Notes under the pieces: generated by a model
What the model saw: the letters and a program-made list of their open reading frames with translations, nothing else
Databases searched by the model: none
Told to the model about the DNA's origin: nothing
Position numbers and translations under genes: made by a program
Shown here: in pieces, positions 9,026-17,429 of the stretch
Layout: the number at the start of each line of letters is the position of its first letter
How positions within the stretch are numbered: position 1 is the first letter of the stretch
Assembly: GCF_011764565.1 (NCBI RefSeq)
Contig: NZ_AP022871.1
Location: forward strand, 372,001-436,000
Reading direction: 5' to 3'
DNA from: Phytohabitans suffuscus
GTDB taxonomy: Bacteria; Actinomycetota; Actinomycetes; Mycobacteriales; Micromonosporaceae
DNA length: 64,000 nucleotides

Positions 9026-9191
9026 TAGGGCCTGTACCAAAGAGCTTGTCGGTGCGAGCCGGAGTCCAGGTGGCGTCAGGTGGTGGCGGGCGCAAGGTCG
9101 CACACCGGTGTCGTATGCGGCCTTACGCCCGACGCCGCATGGCGTCACCTGGGCCCGGCGCAGCCCGGCAAGGAACTTGATACAGGCCCTA
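9026..9191. mobile_element. MITE-like element, 166 bp, with terminal inverted repeats
   Basis: TAGGGCCTGTACCAA (9026-9040) and TTGATACAGGCCCTA (9177-9191) are inverted repeats differing at one position. The interior has nested inverted repeats (CCAGGTG/CACCTGG, GCGGGCG/CGCCCG) and no coding potential. This is the structure of a miniature inverted-repeat element, possibly mobilised by an IS5-type transposase; the GGGCCTGTA-CAA end resembles ends of actinobacterial IS elements. It stops 30 bases before the MurG start codon and so may replace or modify its promoter. Confidence 0.7.
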
Positions 9192-9221
9192 TGCTGTCCG
9201 CGAGCCAACCGAGGTGAGCCC

Positions 9222-10390
9222 ATGTCCTTGTACAGCGCCAGCCATCTGCGCGGCCTTCGCATGATCGTGACGGGAGGCGGCACCGGCGGCCACACCTATC
9301 CGGCGCTGACCGCGATCACCGCGCTGCGGGCCCGGCTGGCCGCGAGCGGCACCGAGCCGGAGCTGCTCTGGGTCGGTGTGCGCGACGGTCTGGAGGCCAG
9401 GATCGCCACCAGGGCCGGCGTTCCGTTCAGGGCGATCGTCGCCGGCAAGCTGCGCCGCTCGACAAGCCCCCGCGACCTGCTCCGCAACGTCGCCGACGCG
9501 TTCCGGATCCCGTTCGGGGTGCTGCAGGCGGTCGCCATCGTCGCCCGTACGAAGCCGGCTGTCGTGCTCTCGACCGGCGGGTACGTCTCGGTGCCGATCG
9601 GTCTCGCGGCCCGGCTGTTCGGCGTGCCGTACCTGCTGCACGAGCAGACCCTGAGCCTGGGCCTGGCCAACCGCATCCTTTCCCGGGTCGCCACCCGGGT
9701 CCTGCTCAGCCACGAGTCGTCGACGGCGCACGTGCCGGCCCGCGCGCGCGGCCGGAGCGTGGTGACCGGAAACCCGATCCGGGCCGAGATCCTGGCCGGC
9801 GACCGCGCGAAGGGCCTGGCGGCCTTCGGCCTGGACCCGGCGGTGCCGTTCGTGCTGGTGACCGGCGGCGCGACCGGCGCCCGCCAGGTCAACCGGATGC
9901 TGACCGCGGTGCTGCCCGACGTGCTGCCGTACTGCCAGGTCGTGCACCAGTGCGGCAGCCTCGACATCGCCGAGATGCGGCAGGTCGCGGCCGGCCTGCC
10001 GCCGGCGCTCGCCCACCGGTACCGGGTGCTGGACTTCATCCACGACGAGATGCCGGACCTGCTGGCCGCCGCCGACATCGTGGTCGCCCGCAGCGGCGCC
10101 GGAACGGTCGCGGAGCTCACCGCGCTGGGCAAGACCTGCGTCCTCGTGCCGTACCCGTACTCGGCCGGGGCGAGCAGCGCGTCGCCGCCCGGACCCTCGC
10201 CGCCGAGGGCGCCGCCATCATGCTCGACGGCGACGAGGCCACACCGGACCAGCTGCGGCACACCCTCAGGACGCTGCTGGCCGACCCGGCACGGCGGGCC
10301 GCGATGTCACGCGCCGCGGCCGCGCACGGGCGCCCCGACGCGGCCGACCGGGTGGTCGCCGAGATCCTCGCCGTGGCCGCCCGGGGCTAG
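9222..10390 (+). CDS. murG: MurG-like UDP-GlcNAc--lipid I N-acetylglucosaminyltransferase, frameshifted
   Basis: MurG makes lipid II from lipid I at the inner membrane face. ATG at 9222 follows CCGAGGTGAG. The N-terminal GT-B domain has GGGTGGHTYPALT, STGGYVSVPIG and LLHEQ; the C-terminal donor domain has VTGGATGARQVNR and the SGAGTVAEL UDP-sugar site. The frame breaks after VPYPYSAG; restoring one G in the G4 run at 10167-10170 continues with GEQRVAARTLAAEG to a stop at 10390, giving 389 residues, the normal length. It lies outside any dcw cell-division cluster and faces a Ddl gene, so it is probably a second, specialised MurG. Confidence 0.82.
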
Positions 10391-10393
10391 GCC

Positions 10394-11500
10394 CTAACGG
10401 CGCGGAGCCGGCGCGCGGGCCCACCGCGCGAGGGCGGTGTCGATGAGCACGTCGAGCAGCGCCGGGTAGGCCAGGCCCGCCGCGTTCCACATCCGCGGGT
10501 ACTGGGACATCGCGGTGAACCCGGGCATCGTGTTGACCTCGTTCACCACCACGACCGGTTCCTCGCTGCCGTGGACCGTGGGCAGGAAGAAGTCGACCCG
10601 CAGCAGCCCCGCGCACCCCAGGACGCGAAACGCCTCGACCGCCCGTTCCTGGACCGCGGCGGTCACCGCCGCGGGCAGGTCCGCCGGTACGTCGAAGACG
10701 GTCCGGTCGCTGCGGTACTTGGCGTCGAAGTCGAAGAAGGAATGCGCGTCCGGGTACCGGATCTCCAGCGGTGGCCCGGCGACCACCCGGCCGTCGGGGT
10801 ACTCCAGCACTCCGACGTCGACCTCCCGTCCGTGGATCGCGGACTCGACGAGCACCTTCGACAGGCCGGTCCGGCGAGCCGCCGCGACGGCCCCGGCGAG
10901 CGAGGCCCAATCGTCCACTTTGGATACGCCGACGCTCGACCCCTCGCGCGCCGGCTTGACGAAGACCGGCAGCCCGAGCCGCGCCCGGTCCCGCGGGCTC
11001 ACCACGTCGTCGGTCCCCTGCAGGGTAACGCTGTCCGCCACGCGCAGCCCGGCGTGGGCCAGGAGCTTCTTGGTCAGCTCCTTGTCCATCCCGATGCCGC
11101 AGGCGAAGACCCCGCTGCCGACGTACGGGATCCCGAACACGTCCAGTGTGGACTGGATCGTGCCGTCCTCGCCGTGCCCGCCGTGCAGGGCGGGAAAGGC
11201 GACGTCGACCTCCTCGCTGAGCCGGCTCAACGCGCCCCACATGCTCTCCAGGGCAGAGGGCCTGGGCCCGGCCGGGTCACGCGTCAGGTCCAGCAGCGTG
11301 GCCGTGTCGGGGCCGTCGAGCACGGGCCGGTCGCGGCCGATCGTCCACCCGCCGCCCGCGCCGATCCGCACGGGCGTCACCTCGTACCGCTCGCGGCGCA
11401 GGTGCCGCACGATGCTCGCGGCCGAGGCGCAGGACACGTCGTGCTCGGCGCTGCGGCCGCCGAAGATCACCGCCACACGGATCTTCGAGCCGGCGCTCAC
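10394..11500 (-). CDS. ddl: D-alanine--D-alanine ligase family protein
   Basis: 368 residues from a GTG at 11500 that overlaps the PLP-enzyme stop by 4 bases. ATP-grasp ligase joining two D-amino acids for the peptidoglycan stem: FGGRSAEHDVSC at the N-terminus, LHGGHGEDG, VKPAREGSSVG, and EVNTMPGFT at the C-terminus. The omega-loop reads FDFDAKYRSD; the Tyr in AKY is the residue type associated with D-Ala-D-Ala rather than D-Ala-D-Lac ligases. Coupling to a racemase/dehydratase-type PLP enzyme and proximity to a MurG paralogue suggest a dedicated cell-wall cassette. It is convergent with murG with 3 bases between stops. Confidence 0.88.
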   Translation of the reverse strand: MSAGSKIRVAVIFGGRSAEHDVSCASAASIVRHLRRERYEVTPVRIGAGGGWTIGRDRPVLDGPDTATLLDLTRDPAGPRPSALESMWGALSRLSEEVDVAFPALHGGHGEDGTIQSTLDVFGIPYVGSGVFACGIGMDKELTKKLLAHAGLRVADSVTLQGTDDVVSPRDRARLGLPVFVKPAREGSSVGVSKVDDWASLAGAVAAARRTGLSKVLVESAIHGREVDVGVLEYPDGRVVAGPPLEIRYPDAHSFFDFDAKYRSDRTVFDVPADLPAAVTAAVQERAVEAFRVLGCAGLLRVDFFLPTVHGSEEPVVVVNEVNTMPGFTAMSQYPRMWNAAGLAYPALLDVLIDTALARWARAPAPRR

Positions 11501-12531
11501 GTACGCGCGCCCTTGCGGCCGGATCCCGTCCTCGCGGTGGCGCCGTACCCGGCCACCAGCCGCGCGATCAGGACCGCCTCGGCGTTTCCGCCCGTGAGCA
11601 CCACGCCGATGTCGGTGAACGACCCGCGCGCGGCCAACCGCAGCGCACCGGCCAGGCCCGCGGCGCCGGACGGCTCGAGCAGCAGCTTGGCGTGGAACAG
11701 CGCGAGGCACACCGCCCGGCCGATGTCGTCGTCGTCCACCGGCACGACGCCGGCGATCCGGTCCTGGACGATCCCGAACGGGAGCCGGCCGACCAGCGAG
11801 GGCCGGAGCCCGTCGGCGAGGGTCGGCGCCGGCGACACGGCGATCCGCCGGCCGGCCGCCAGGCTCCGCGTCATCGAGTCGCATCCGACGGGCTCCACCC
11901 CGTACACGGCGGTCTCCTGCCCCTGGAGCGCGAGGCACGCTCCGGCCACGCCGCCACCGCCGCCGACCGGGACCACGACGGCGTCCAGCGAGGCGCCGCG
12001 CCGCTCGACCTCCTCGACCAGGTCCCAGGTCGCGCTCCCCTGCCCGGCGATCACGCCCGGATGGTCGTACGCGTCCAGCACCGCGTCGCCACTGGCCGCC
12101 CGCAACCGGTCGACGACCTCCAGCCGCCGCCGCACCGTCGTACCGGCAAGCTCCACCCGGGCGCCGCTGCCCTTGATGCTGTCGACCTTCGTGACCGGGG
12201 CGTCGATCGGCAGCACGGCGGTGGCGCTCAGGCCGTACCGCTCGGCGGCGATGGCGACGGCGAGCGCGTGGTTGCCGGTGCTCTGGGCGATCACGCCGCG
12301 GTGCCCACCCCGCCGCGCGACCTGGCTGACGGCCCGCAGCGCCCCCCGGAACTTGTACGACCCGCCGGTCTGGAGGTTCTCCGCCTTCAGCCACAGGCGC
12401 GTGCCGGCGATCCGGTCCAATGTGGTCGAACGCACCACCGGTGTGTCCACCACCCGATCGCGCAGCCACTCGGCCGCCGCCTCCACATCGTCGCGGCACA
12501 TGTCCGTGTGCGCCAGCAACTCGTTCGCCAC
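11497..12531 (-). CDS. Threonine dehydratase/serine racemase-family PLP enzyme
   Basis: 344 residues from a GTG at 12531. Fold-type II PLP enzyme with the Schiff-base Lys in GGSYKFRGA (about residue 60), the phosphate-binding loop VPVGGGGGVAG and the QSTGNHALA substrate loop. No C-terminal ACT regulatory domain, unlike biosynthetic IlvA. Serine racemases usually have Ser and dehydratases Ala at the second position of SxGNH; here it is Thr, so activity is undecided. Overlap with the ddl start suggests it supplies or edits an amino acid for that ligase. Confidence 0.82.
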   Translation of the reverse strand: MANELLAHTDMCRDDVEAAAEWLRDRVVDTPVVRSTTLDRIAGTRLWLKAENLQTGGSYKFRGALRAVSQVARRGGHRGVIAQSTGNHALAVAIAAERYGLSATAVLPIDAPVTKVDSIKGSGARVELAGTTVRRRLEVVDRLRAASGDAVLDAYDHPGVIAGQGSATWDLVEEVERRGASLDAVVVPVGGGGGVAGACLALQGQETAVYGVEPVGCDSMTRSLAAGRRIAVSPAPTLADGLRPSLVGRLPFGIVQDRIAGVVPVDDDDIGRAVCLALFHAKLLLEPSGAAGLAGALRLAARGSFTDIGVVLTGGNAEAVLIARLVAGYGATARTGSGRKGART

Positions 12532-12645
12532 GAGCCCTCCTGATCTGGTCGGACCCCTGAACCACGCTGTTCGGGGGTCCTTGCAGGACGGAGGGTCACC
12601 GGGGCGGGTTCAACCGGGCTCTCGTGACGTGGTTCACAACACGCG

Positions 12646-13727
12646 TCAGGACGGGCCGGGCGGCGGGTCCGCGCCGGCCTCGGCGGCCGCCTGGTCCGGC
12701 CGCGCCGCCCGGTACCTGTCGAGGGCGGCCCGCCGCGGGTGGTACGGGCGGGCGACCGTGGAGGCGACCTTCGACCACATGTCCCGTTCCGCGGCGATCG
12801 TGTCCGGCAGCCGCAGTCCCATCGACTCGGCCAGCGGCTGGCGGCCGAGGTTGACCAGCGACCGCACCGCCGCGGCCCAGTCGTCGGTGGCCAGGACCGC
12901 CAGCTGGTACCAGCCGCGGGTCAGCACGAGCGCCGCCGCCGCTACCAGGTAGAGCGGCCACGCGCCGGGCGCCGCGACCAGCGTGCAGCCGAGCGTGGCG
13001 GCGGCCAGCAGCAGGTTGCCGTAGAGCATGGCGACGACCATGTCCACTGTGGTGCGTGCCTGGTCGACCTGCTTGGCGGCCCGCTCGGGGGCGGCGACGC
13101 TCAGCTCGTACCACATCCGCTGCGAGTCGAGCCGGAACCTGTCGTACCCGTACTCCTCCAGCCGCCGGATCGCGTTGCCCAGCCGGGTGGGCACCACCTG
13201 CTGCTCGTCCACCGGATACCGGCCCAGCCGCTCCCGCAGCAGCCCGAGCTGGGCGGCGCTGCGAGCCAGGTCCGCCCGGTACGGCGCGAGGCGCGGGTCG
13301 GCGCGGACCTCGGCGAGGCGTTCCCGCTCGTCGCCGTCGGCCAGCCGCCCGGCCCCGTCGAGCTGGGTGAGCTCGACCAGGTCGACCCGGCCCAGCAGCA
13401 CCTGCCGCCGCTCGATCTGGCGGCGCCGCCACCGCTCCAGCACGGCCCCCGGCCGCCAGCCGCGTGGCTCGCCGGTCTGGGGCGCCAGCCGACGTACCCC
13501 TCCAGCAGGCGGTACAGCGGGGTCTGCACCGCGGCGAGCAGGAGCCCGACCACGACGGCGGCGAGGCCGACCAGCAGCCCGTCCTGGGAGATCCCCCGCC
13601 CGCCGGCCAGGCCCGCGCCGGGCAGGACGACGAGCACGAAGACCAGCACGTTGAGCGCGGCCGGCAGGATCCAGCCGATGAGCAGGGGCCAGCCGCCGCC
13701 GATGATGCCCTTGACGATGTCGCTCAT
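12646..13727 (-). CDS. Conserved-type membrane protein, unknown function, frameshifted
   Basis: The frame from ATG 13727 (MSDIVKGIIGGGW) passes into the frame ending at 12646 if one C is restored in the C4 run at 13479-13482, giving about 360 residues. Two N-terminal membrane helices (about 12-35 and 48-70) are followed by a charged, helical cytoplasmic part and two further hydrophobic segments (AMLYGNLLLAAATLGC, LYLVAAAALVL), then a Pro/Ala-rich tail. I do not recognise the family. Its start overlaps the stop of the next gene upstream by 4 bases, so the two unknown proteins are likely partners. Confidence 0.65.
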
Positions 13728-14317
13728 CGGTCTGTCGGGAAGTCCGGCCCCGGTGGTGGGCCGAAGACACCCTCGTTCGGCCCGGACCAGCCCGGCTCCG
13801 CGTCGACCGGCGCGGCGGGTCCGCCCGGGCCGCTCCAGCCCGGGTCCGCGGGGGGATCCGGCAGGCCCGCGATGTCCGGGCTGCGGATCCAGACCTCCAG
13901 GACCTCGTCCTCGTCGTAGATGGAGAACCTGCGGAAGTCACGCAACGGCACCGGGTCTTCGCCCTGGCTGAGCGCCCGCCAGGCCTCCTCGGTCAGCGCG
14001 AAGGTGAGCGGCGGCTCGACCGCCGGCCCGCGCAAGGCGGCGGCCAGCCGCAGCGCCCGGCTGGGGCCGGTGCCGTGGTCGATCGCCAGCAGCACCGGAT
14101 CCGGCGCCGCGACGAGCCGGCCGGCCAGCACGGCCGGGAAACGGATCGCCACCGCCGCCGGGTGGACGCCGCCGGAGGGCACGACCAGCACGAACCGGCC
14201 ATCGCGCTCCTCGACCCGGACAGCTCCGAGGGACTCGGCCGCGGACCGCACCGCCTCGTGGAGCCCGGGGACGTGGTGACCGCCGCCGCTGACGACAAGG
14301 ATCCAGGCAGGACTCAT
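13724..14317 (-). CDS. Unknown protein, possible partner of the adjacent membrane protein
   Basis: 197 residues from ATG 14317 (MSPAWILVVSGGGHHV). No signal peptide or membrane helix. An alpha/beta-looking N-terminal part (VVSGGGHH, RLVAAPDPVLLAIDHG) is followed by an acidic segment (RRFSIYDEDEVLEVWI) and a Pro/Gly-rich tail with repeated DPGWSGP/EPGWSGP. Four-base overlap with the membrane-protein gene. Family not recognised. Confidence 0.65.
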   Translation of the reverse strand: MSPAWILVVSGGGHHVPGLHEAVRSAAESLGAVRVEERDGRFVLVVPSGGVHPAAVAIRFPAVLAGRLVAAPDPVLLAIDHGTGPSRALRLAAALRGPAVEPPLTFALTEEAWRALSQGEDPVPLRDFRRFSIYDEDEVLEVWIRSPDIAGLPDPPADPGWSGPGGPAAPVDAEPGWSGPNEGVFGPPPGPDFPTDR

Positions 14318-14483
14318 AACCCCAGCATCATTACAGACGCCAGGCCGCTCCGGCAGCCGCCGAGCGGCTCGTCGGCCCTCACTCCACGTAGGAGGTCGCC
14401 TCCATGGCGCGGTCGAGGATCGTCGCGAGCGGCCGCGGGGTGGGCGACTCTCCTCCCGCCGCCGGCCTTCCTTCGAGGCGTCC

Positions 14484-15326
14484 TCACCGGGCGCCGGCGG
14501 TGAGGTCGGGCGGGCCCGGATCGCGCAGCGGCTGGGCACCGGCGACGAAGCGGTCCAGGGCGGCGCCGTGCAGCACGACTCCGGCGACCGGGTCACGCAG
14601 CGCGCGGACGGTCAGCCGGGCCACCGGCAGCCGGCCGGGCTCCCGCGCGGCGGCCAGCACGACGTTGCCGTACCGCCGGCCGCGCAGCATCGCCCGCCCG
14701 GCGATCAGGCAGACGTCCGGCAGCACGGCGCCCAGCGTCGCCGCCTGCACCCGCGAGTGGCCCAGCGGAGGCAGGTCGGTCAGGTTGACGGTGTAGAGCC
14801 CGCCGGGCCGCAGCACCCGCGCCACCTGCGCCGCGAACTCGACACTGGCGACGTGCGCCGGCAGCTGGGCCGCCTGGTAGACGTCGGCGAGCACCAGATC
14901 GTAGCCGGCGGCCGGCTCGGCCTCGATCGCCTCTCGGGCATCGGCCACCTCGACCCGCAGGTCCCCTCGGGGCGGCGGCAGCTCCCGCCGCACCAGGTCG
15001 AGCAGGGCGGCGTCACGCTCCACCACGACCTGGGTCGAGCCGGGGCGGGTCGCGGCCAGATAGCGCGGCAGCGTGAGGCCGCCGCCGCCCAGGTGCAGCG
15101 CGCGGACCGGCTCACCCCTGGGCGCCGCCGCGTCGACGACCGAGGCCATCCGGCGTACGTAGTCGAAGTGCAGGTATGTCGGGTCTGCTTTGTCCACATA
15201 GGACTGGGCCACGCCGTCGACGTACAGCGAAACGGCGCCCGGACGGGCGGGATCGGGTGTGAGCTCGACGACCCGCGAGCCGGCCGGCGCCCCTGCGGCA
15301 GCGCGTCGTCGCCGGAGTCGACCCAT
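14484..15326 (-). CDS. Spermidine-synthase-like methyltransferase-fold protein
   Basis: 280 residues. Class I SAM-binding fold: motif I ALHLGGGGLTLPRYLAA, acidic end of strand 2 VVVERDAALLDLVR, motif II VEVADAREAIE and the spermidine-synthase-type DLVLADVYQ with a candidate catalytic Asp. The N-terminal beta strands (VSLYVDGVAQSYVD) match the tetramerisation hairpin of polyamine aminopropyltransferases. Actinobacteria carry many such homologues that are not proven to make spermidine. Stand-alone gene. Confidence 0.8.
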   Translation of the reverse strand: MGRLRRRRAAAGAPAGSRVVELTPDPARPGAVSLYVDGVAQSYVDKADPTYLHFDYVRRMASVVDAAAPRGEPVRALHLGGGGLTLPRYLAATRPGSTQVVVERDAALLDLVRRELPPPRGDLRVEVADAREAIEAEPAAGYDLVLADVYQAAQLPAHVASVEFAAQVARVLRPGGLYTVNLTDLPPLGHSRVQAATLGAVLPDVCLIAGRAMLRGRRYGNVVLAAAREPGRLPVARLTVRALRDPVAGVVLHGAALDRFVAGAQPLRDPGPPDLTAGAR

Positions 15327-15377
15327 AGCGCAAACGGTAGCCCTCCCGGCGACGCGGTCTTCCGGGACGGTCCGCAG

Positions 15378-16075
15378 CTACAGGTCGCGCCGTGCGTACA
15401 GCCGCGCGGAAAGCGCGACGGAGGCGGCTCCGAGGATGCCGAGGATCGCGGTCACGGCGAGGGTGAGCCAGGCGAGGTCGGCAGCGTCGAGCCATGACAA
15501 GATCACGGCGCGGACATCGGGGGTGATCCATCCGAGGACGAGGATGCCCAGGATGATCGAGGGCGGAATGGCCGTGATGACTCGGACCGGGCCCGGGCCG
15601 GTCCCGAAGAAGGCAGGCAGCTGGGCGGCGAGAAGGACGCCGAGGAGGGCGACGCTCCCGGCGGCGAGAGCCGCGGCGACGCCGGAGTCGAACGCGGCGC
15701 CGAAGGCGAGCGCGGCGAGCGCGGCCAGGAGGACCCCGAGAACGGTGAGGGCGATCAGCAGCAGCAGGCAGGTCGCGTAGCGGCCGGCGACGACCTGGCG
15801 GCGCGGGATGCCGAGCGCGGTGTAGAGGGTGTCGAGGCGACCGAGTGCGTCATAGCTGAACAGGGACTGCGGGGTGCTCATCACGGCGAGTGCCGAGACG
15901 AAGGGGATCAGCAGGTACAGGCCGCTGCCACCGGAGTCCACCTCCAGCGCGGGCAGGAGCAGGCCGCTGATGAGCAGGATCGGCACGACGACGAGGGCCA
16001 GGGGATGAGCATGTATCTCGCGTTGGGCCGCAGGGTTCGCAGGTCCAGGCCGACGAATCGGGTGACGGCGTGCAT
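15378..16075 (-). CDS. ABC-2-type transporter permease, frameshifted
   Basis: ATG at 16075 starts MHAVTRFVGLDLRTLRPNAR; the membrane part continues in another frame (VVVPILLISGLLLP) after restoring one C in the C4 run at 16001-16004. The whole is about 232 residues with six hydrophobic segments, usual for YtrC/ABC-2 permeases. It lies one base downstream of its ATPase gene and belongs to the GntR-ABC operon. Such systems export antibiotics or respond to cell-envelope stress; the substrate is unknown. Confidence 0.75.
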
Positions 16076-16076
16076 G

Positions 16077-16919
16077 TCAGTGCTCCTCGTCGTTGGGCCG
16101 CTCGTGGTGGACGGCGATCTGCTCGATCGTCGGCGTTTCGAGCCGGATACCCGGGCCGAACGCGGCGGAGTCGGCGGTGCGGACGATGCCGTCGAAGCTG
16201 GCCCGGCCGCGGCGCAGGCCCCGGATCAGCGGCGTGTTCTGCGTGGTCAGATCCTCCAGCGCCCCTTGGACGTAGGCGAAGTCCTCGATGAGCTGGTCGA
16301 GCGCGCCGGAGTAGACGATCTGGCCGCGGTCGATGAATACGAGATAGTCGGCGAAGTGCTCCAGGTCGCTGGTGATGTGCGTGGAGAACAGCAGCGACGC
16401 TTCCTCTCGGCGCATGTGCTCGCGCAGCAGGTCGATCAGGTCGGCGCGCGCGGCCGGGTCGAGGCCGCTGGTCGGCTCGTCCAGGATCAGCAGCTCGGGA
16501 TGGTTGCCCATCGCCAGGGCGATCATCAGCTTGTTTCCCTCGCCGCGCGACAGGTCCTTCACCCGTGCGTCGGCCCGCAGCCCGAACCGGGACAACAGCC
16601 CGTCGAACCAGTCCTGGTCCCAACCGGGTCGGAACGCGGCATAGGCCGCCACCGCGTCCCGGACGCGCCAGTACGGGAGTACGAACGGTTGGTCGAATGC
16701 GACTCCGACTTGGCCCATCGGCGGGACAGCGACGCTCCCCGCGTCCGCGCGGAAGAGCCCGAGCAGCGTGCGCAGCAACGTGGTCTTGCCCGCGCCGTTG
16801 GCCCCGACCATCCCGGTGACGAATCCCCGCGGAACCCGAAGGTCCAACGGGCCGAGGGTGAAGTCGTCGCGGCGCTTCACGAGCCCGACGGCTTCCAAGG
16901 CTTGTCCTGTCGTGTTCAT
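16077..16919 (-). CDS. ABC transporter ATP-binding protein (YtrB/YhcG type)
   Basis: 280 residues from ATG 16919, which overlaps the GntR stop by 4 bases; an in-frame ATG at 16928 is possible. Walker A GANGAGKTT, signature LSRGEGNKL, Walker B LLILDEPTSGLDP and STHIT switch are complete. LSRGEGNKL instead of LSGGQ is usual for this export subgroup. It pairs with the permease at 15378. Confidence 0.9.
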   Translation of the reverse strand: MNTTGQALEAVGLVKRRDDFTLGPLDLRVPRGFVTGMVGANGAGKTTLLRTLLGLFRADAGSVAVPPMGQVGVAFDQPFVLPYWRVRDAVAAYAAFRPGWDQDWFDGLLSRFGLRADARVKDLSRGEGNKLMIALAMGNHPELLILDEPTSGLDPAARADLIDLLREHMRREEASLLFSTHITSDLEHFADYLVFIDRGQIVYSGALDQLIEDFAYVQGALEDLTTQNTPLIRGLRRGRASFDGIVRTADSAAFGPGIRLETPTIEQIAVHHERPNDEEH

Positions 16920-17290
16920 CGTTCCCATTCCTCCGCGAGCATCGCGGCCAGCTCCTCCAGCGAGACCAGTCCGGTGTGACGGGTGCGTGCGACGACTTCG
17001 CGGAGACCTTTCCGTGCTCGCTCCAGCGAGTTCCGGCGGGCCTCGTCCGGGTCGATCCGCGCGACGAACGAGCCCTTGCCCGGCACGTTCACGATCAGCC
17101 CCTCGGCGGCCAGGTCGTTGTACGCCCGCGTCGTCGTGATCAGGCTGACCCGCAGCTCCCCGGCCAGCGCGCGCAACGACGGCAGCGCCGCCCCGGCCGC
17201 CAGCTCCCCGGCCATGATCTGCTGCCGGACCTGCTCCACGATCTGCTCGTACAGCGGCACCCCGGATGTCGGCGAGACGATGACACGCAT
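16916..17290 (-). CDS. GntR-family regulator, YtrA subfamily
   Basis: 124 residues from ATG 17290. The winged helix-turn-helix (PLYEQIVEQVRQQI, LPSLRALAGELRVS) is followed by only a short helical dimerisation tail, the layout of YtrA repressors. The operon order regulator-ATPase-permease with 4-base and 1-base junctions is typical of YtrA-controlled ABC exporters. An excellent palindrome 18 bases upstream is its likely operator. Confidence 0.9.
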   Translation of the reverse strand: MRVIVSPTSGVPLYEQIVEQVRQQIMAGELAAGAALPSLRALAGELRVSLITTTRAYNDLAAEGLIVNVPGKGSFVARIDPDEARRNSLERARKGLREVVARTRHTGLVSLEELAAMLAEEWER

Positions 17291-17307
17291 TCGCGAAGCC
17301 TCCGCAT

Positions 17308-17340
17308 ATCTACTGTCTATGCTCAGTATAGACAGTAGAT
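17308..17340 (-). promoter_or_regulatory. YtrA-type operator: perfect 13-bp inverted repeat over a -10 element
   Basis: ATCTACTGTCTAT (17308-17320) and ATAGACAGTAGAT (17328-17340) are perfect inverted repeats around the spacer GCTCAGT. On the minus strand the spacer edge reads TATACT, a good -10 hexamer for the GntR-ABC operon, so bound repressor would block polymerase. A second small palindrome, CCAGGG-TTTT-CCCTGG, lies at 17343-17358. Confidence 0.75.
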
Positions 17341-17429
17341 AGCCAGGGTTTTCCCTGGTACCCCTGGAAAGGCTGTCAGCATCGCGACTCGCCGGTGGCC
17401 GCCGGGGCGAGCGTTGCCATAGTGCCGGC

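Noticed and set aside
9222..12531. Glycopeptide-resistance (van) cluster
   Set aside because: No VanH, VanX or VanS/R homologues; the ligase has the D-Ala-D-Ala type Tyr.
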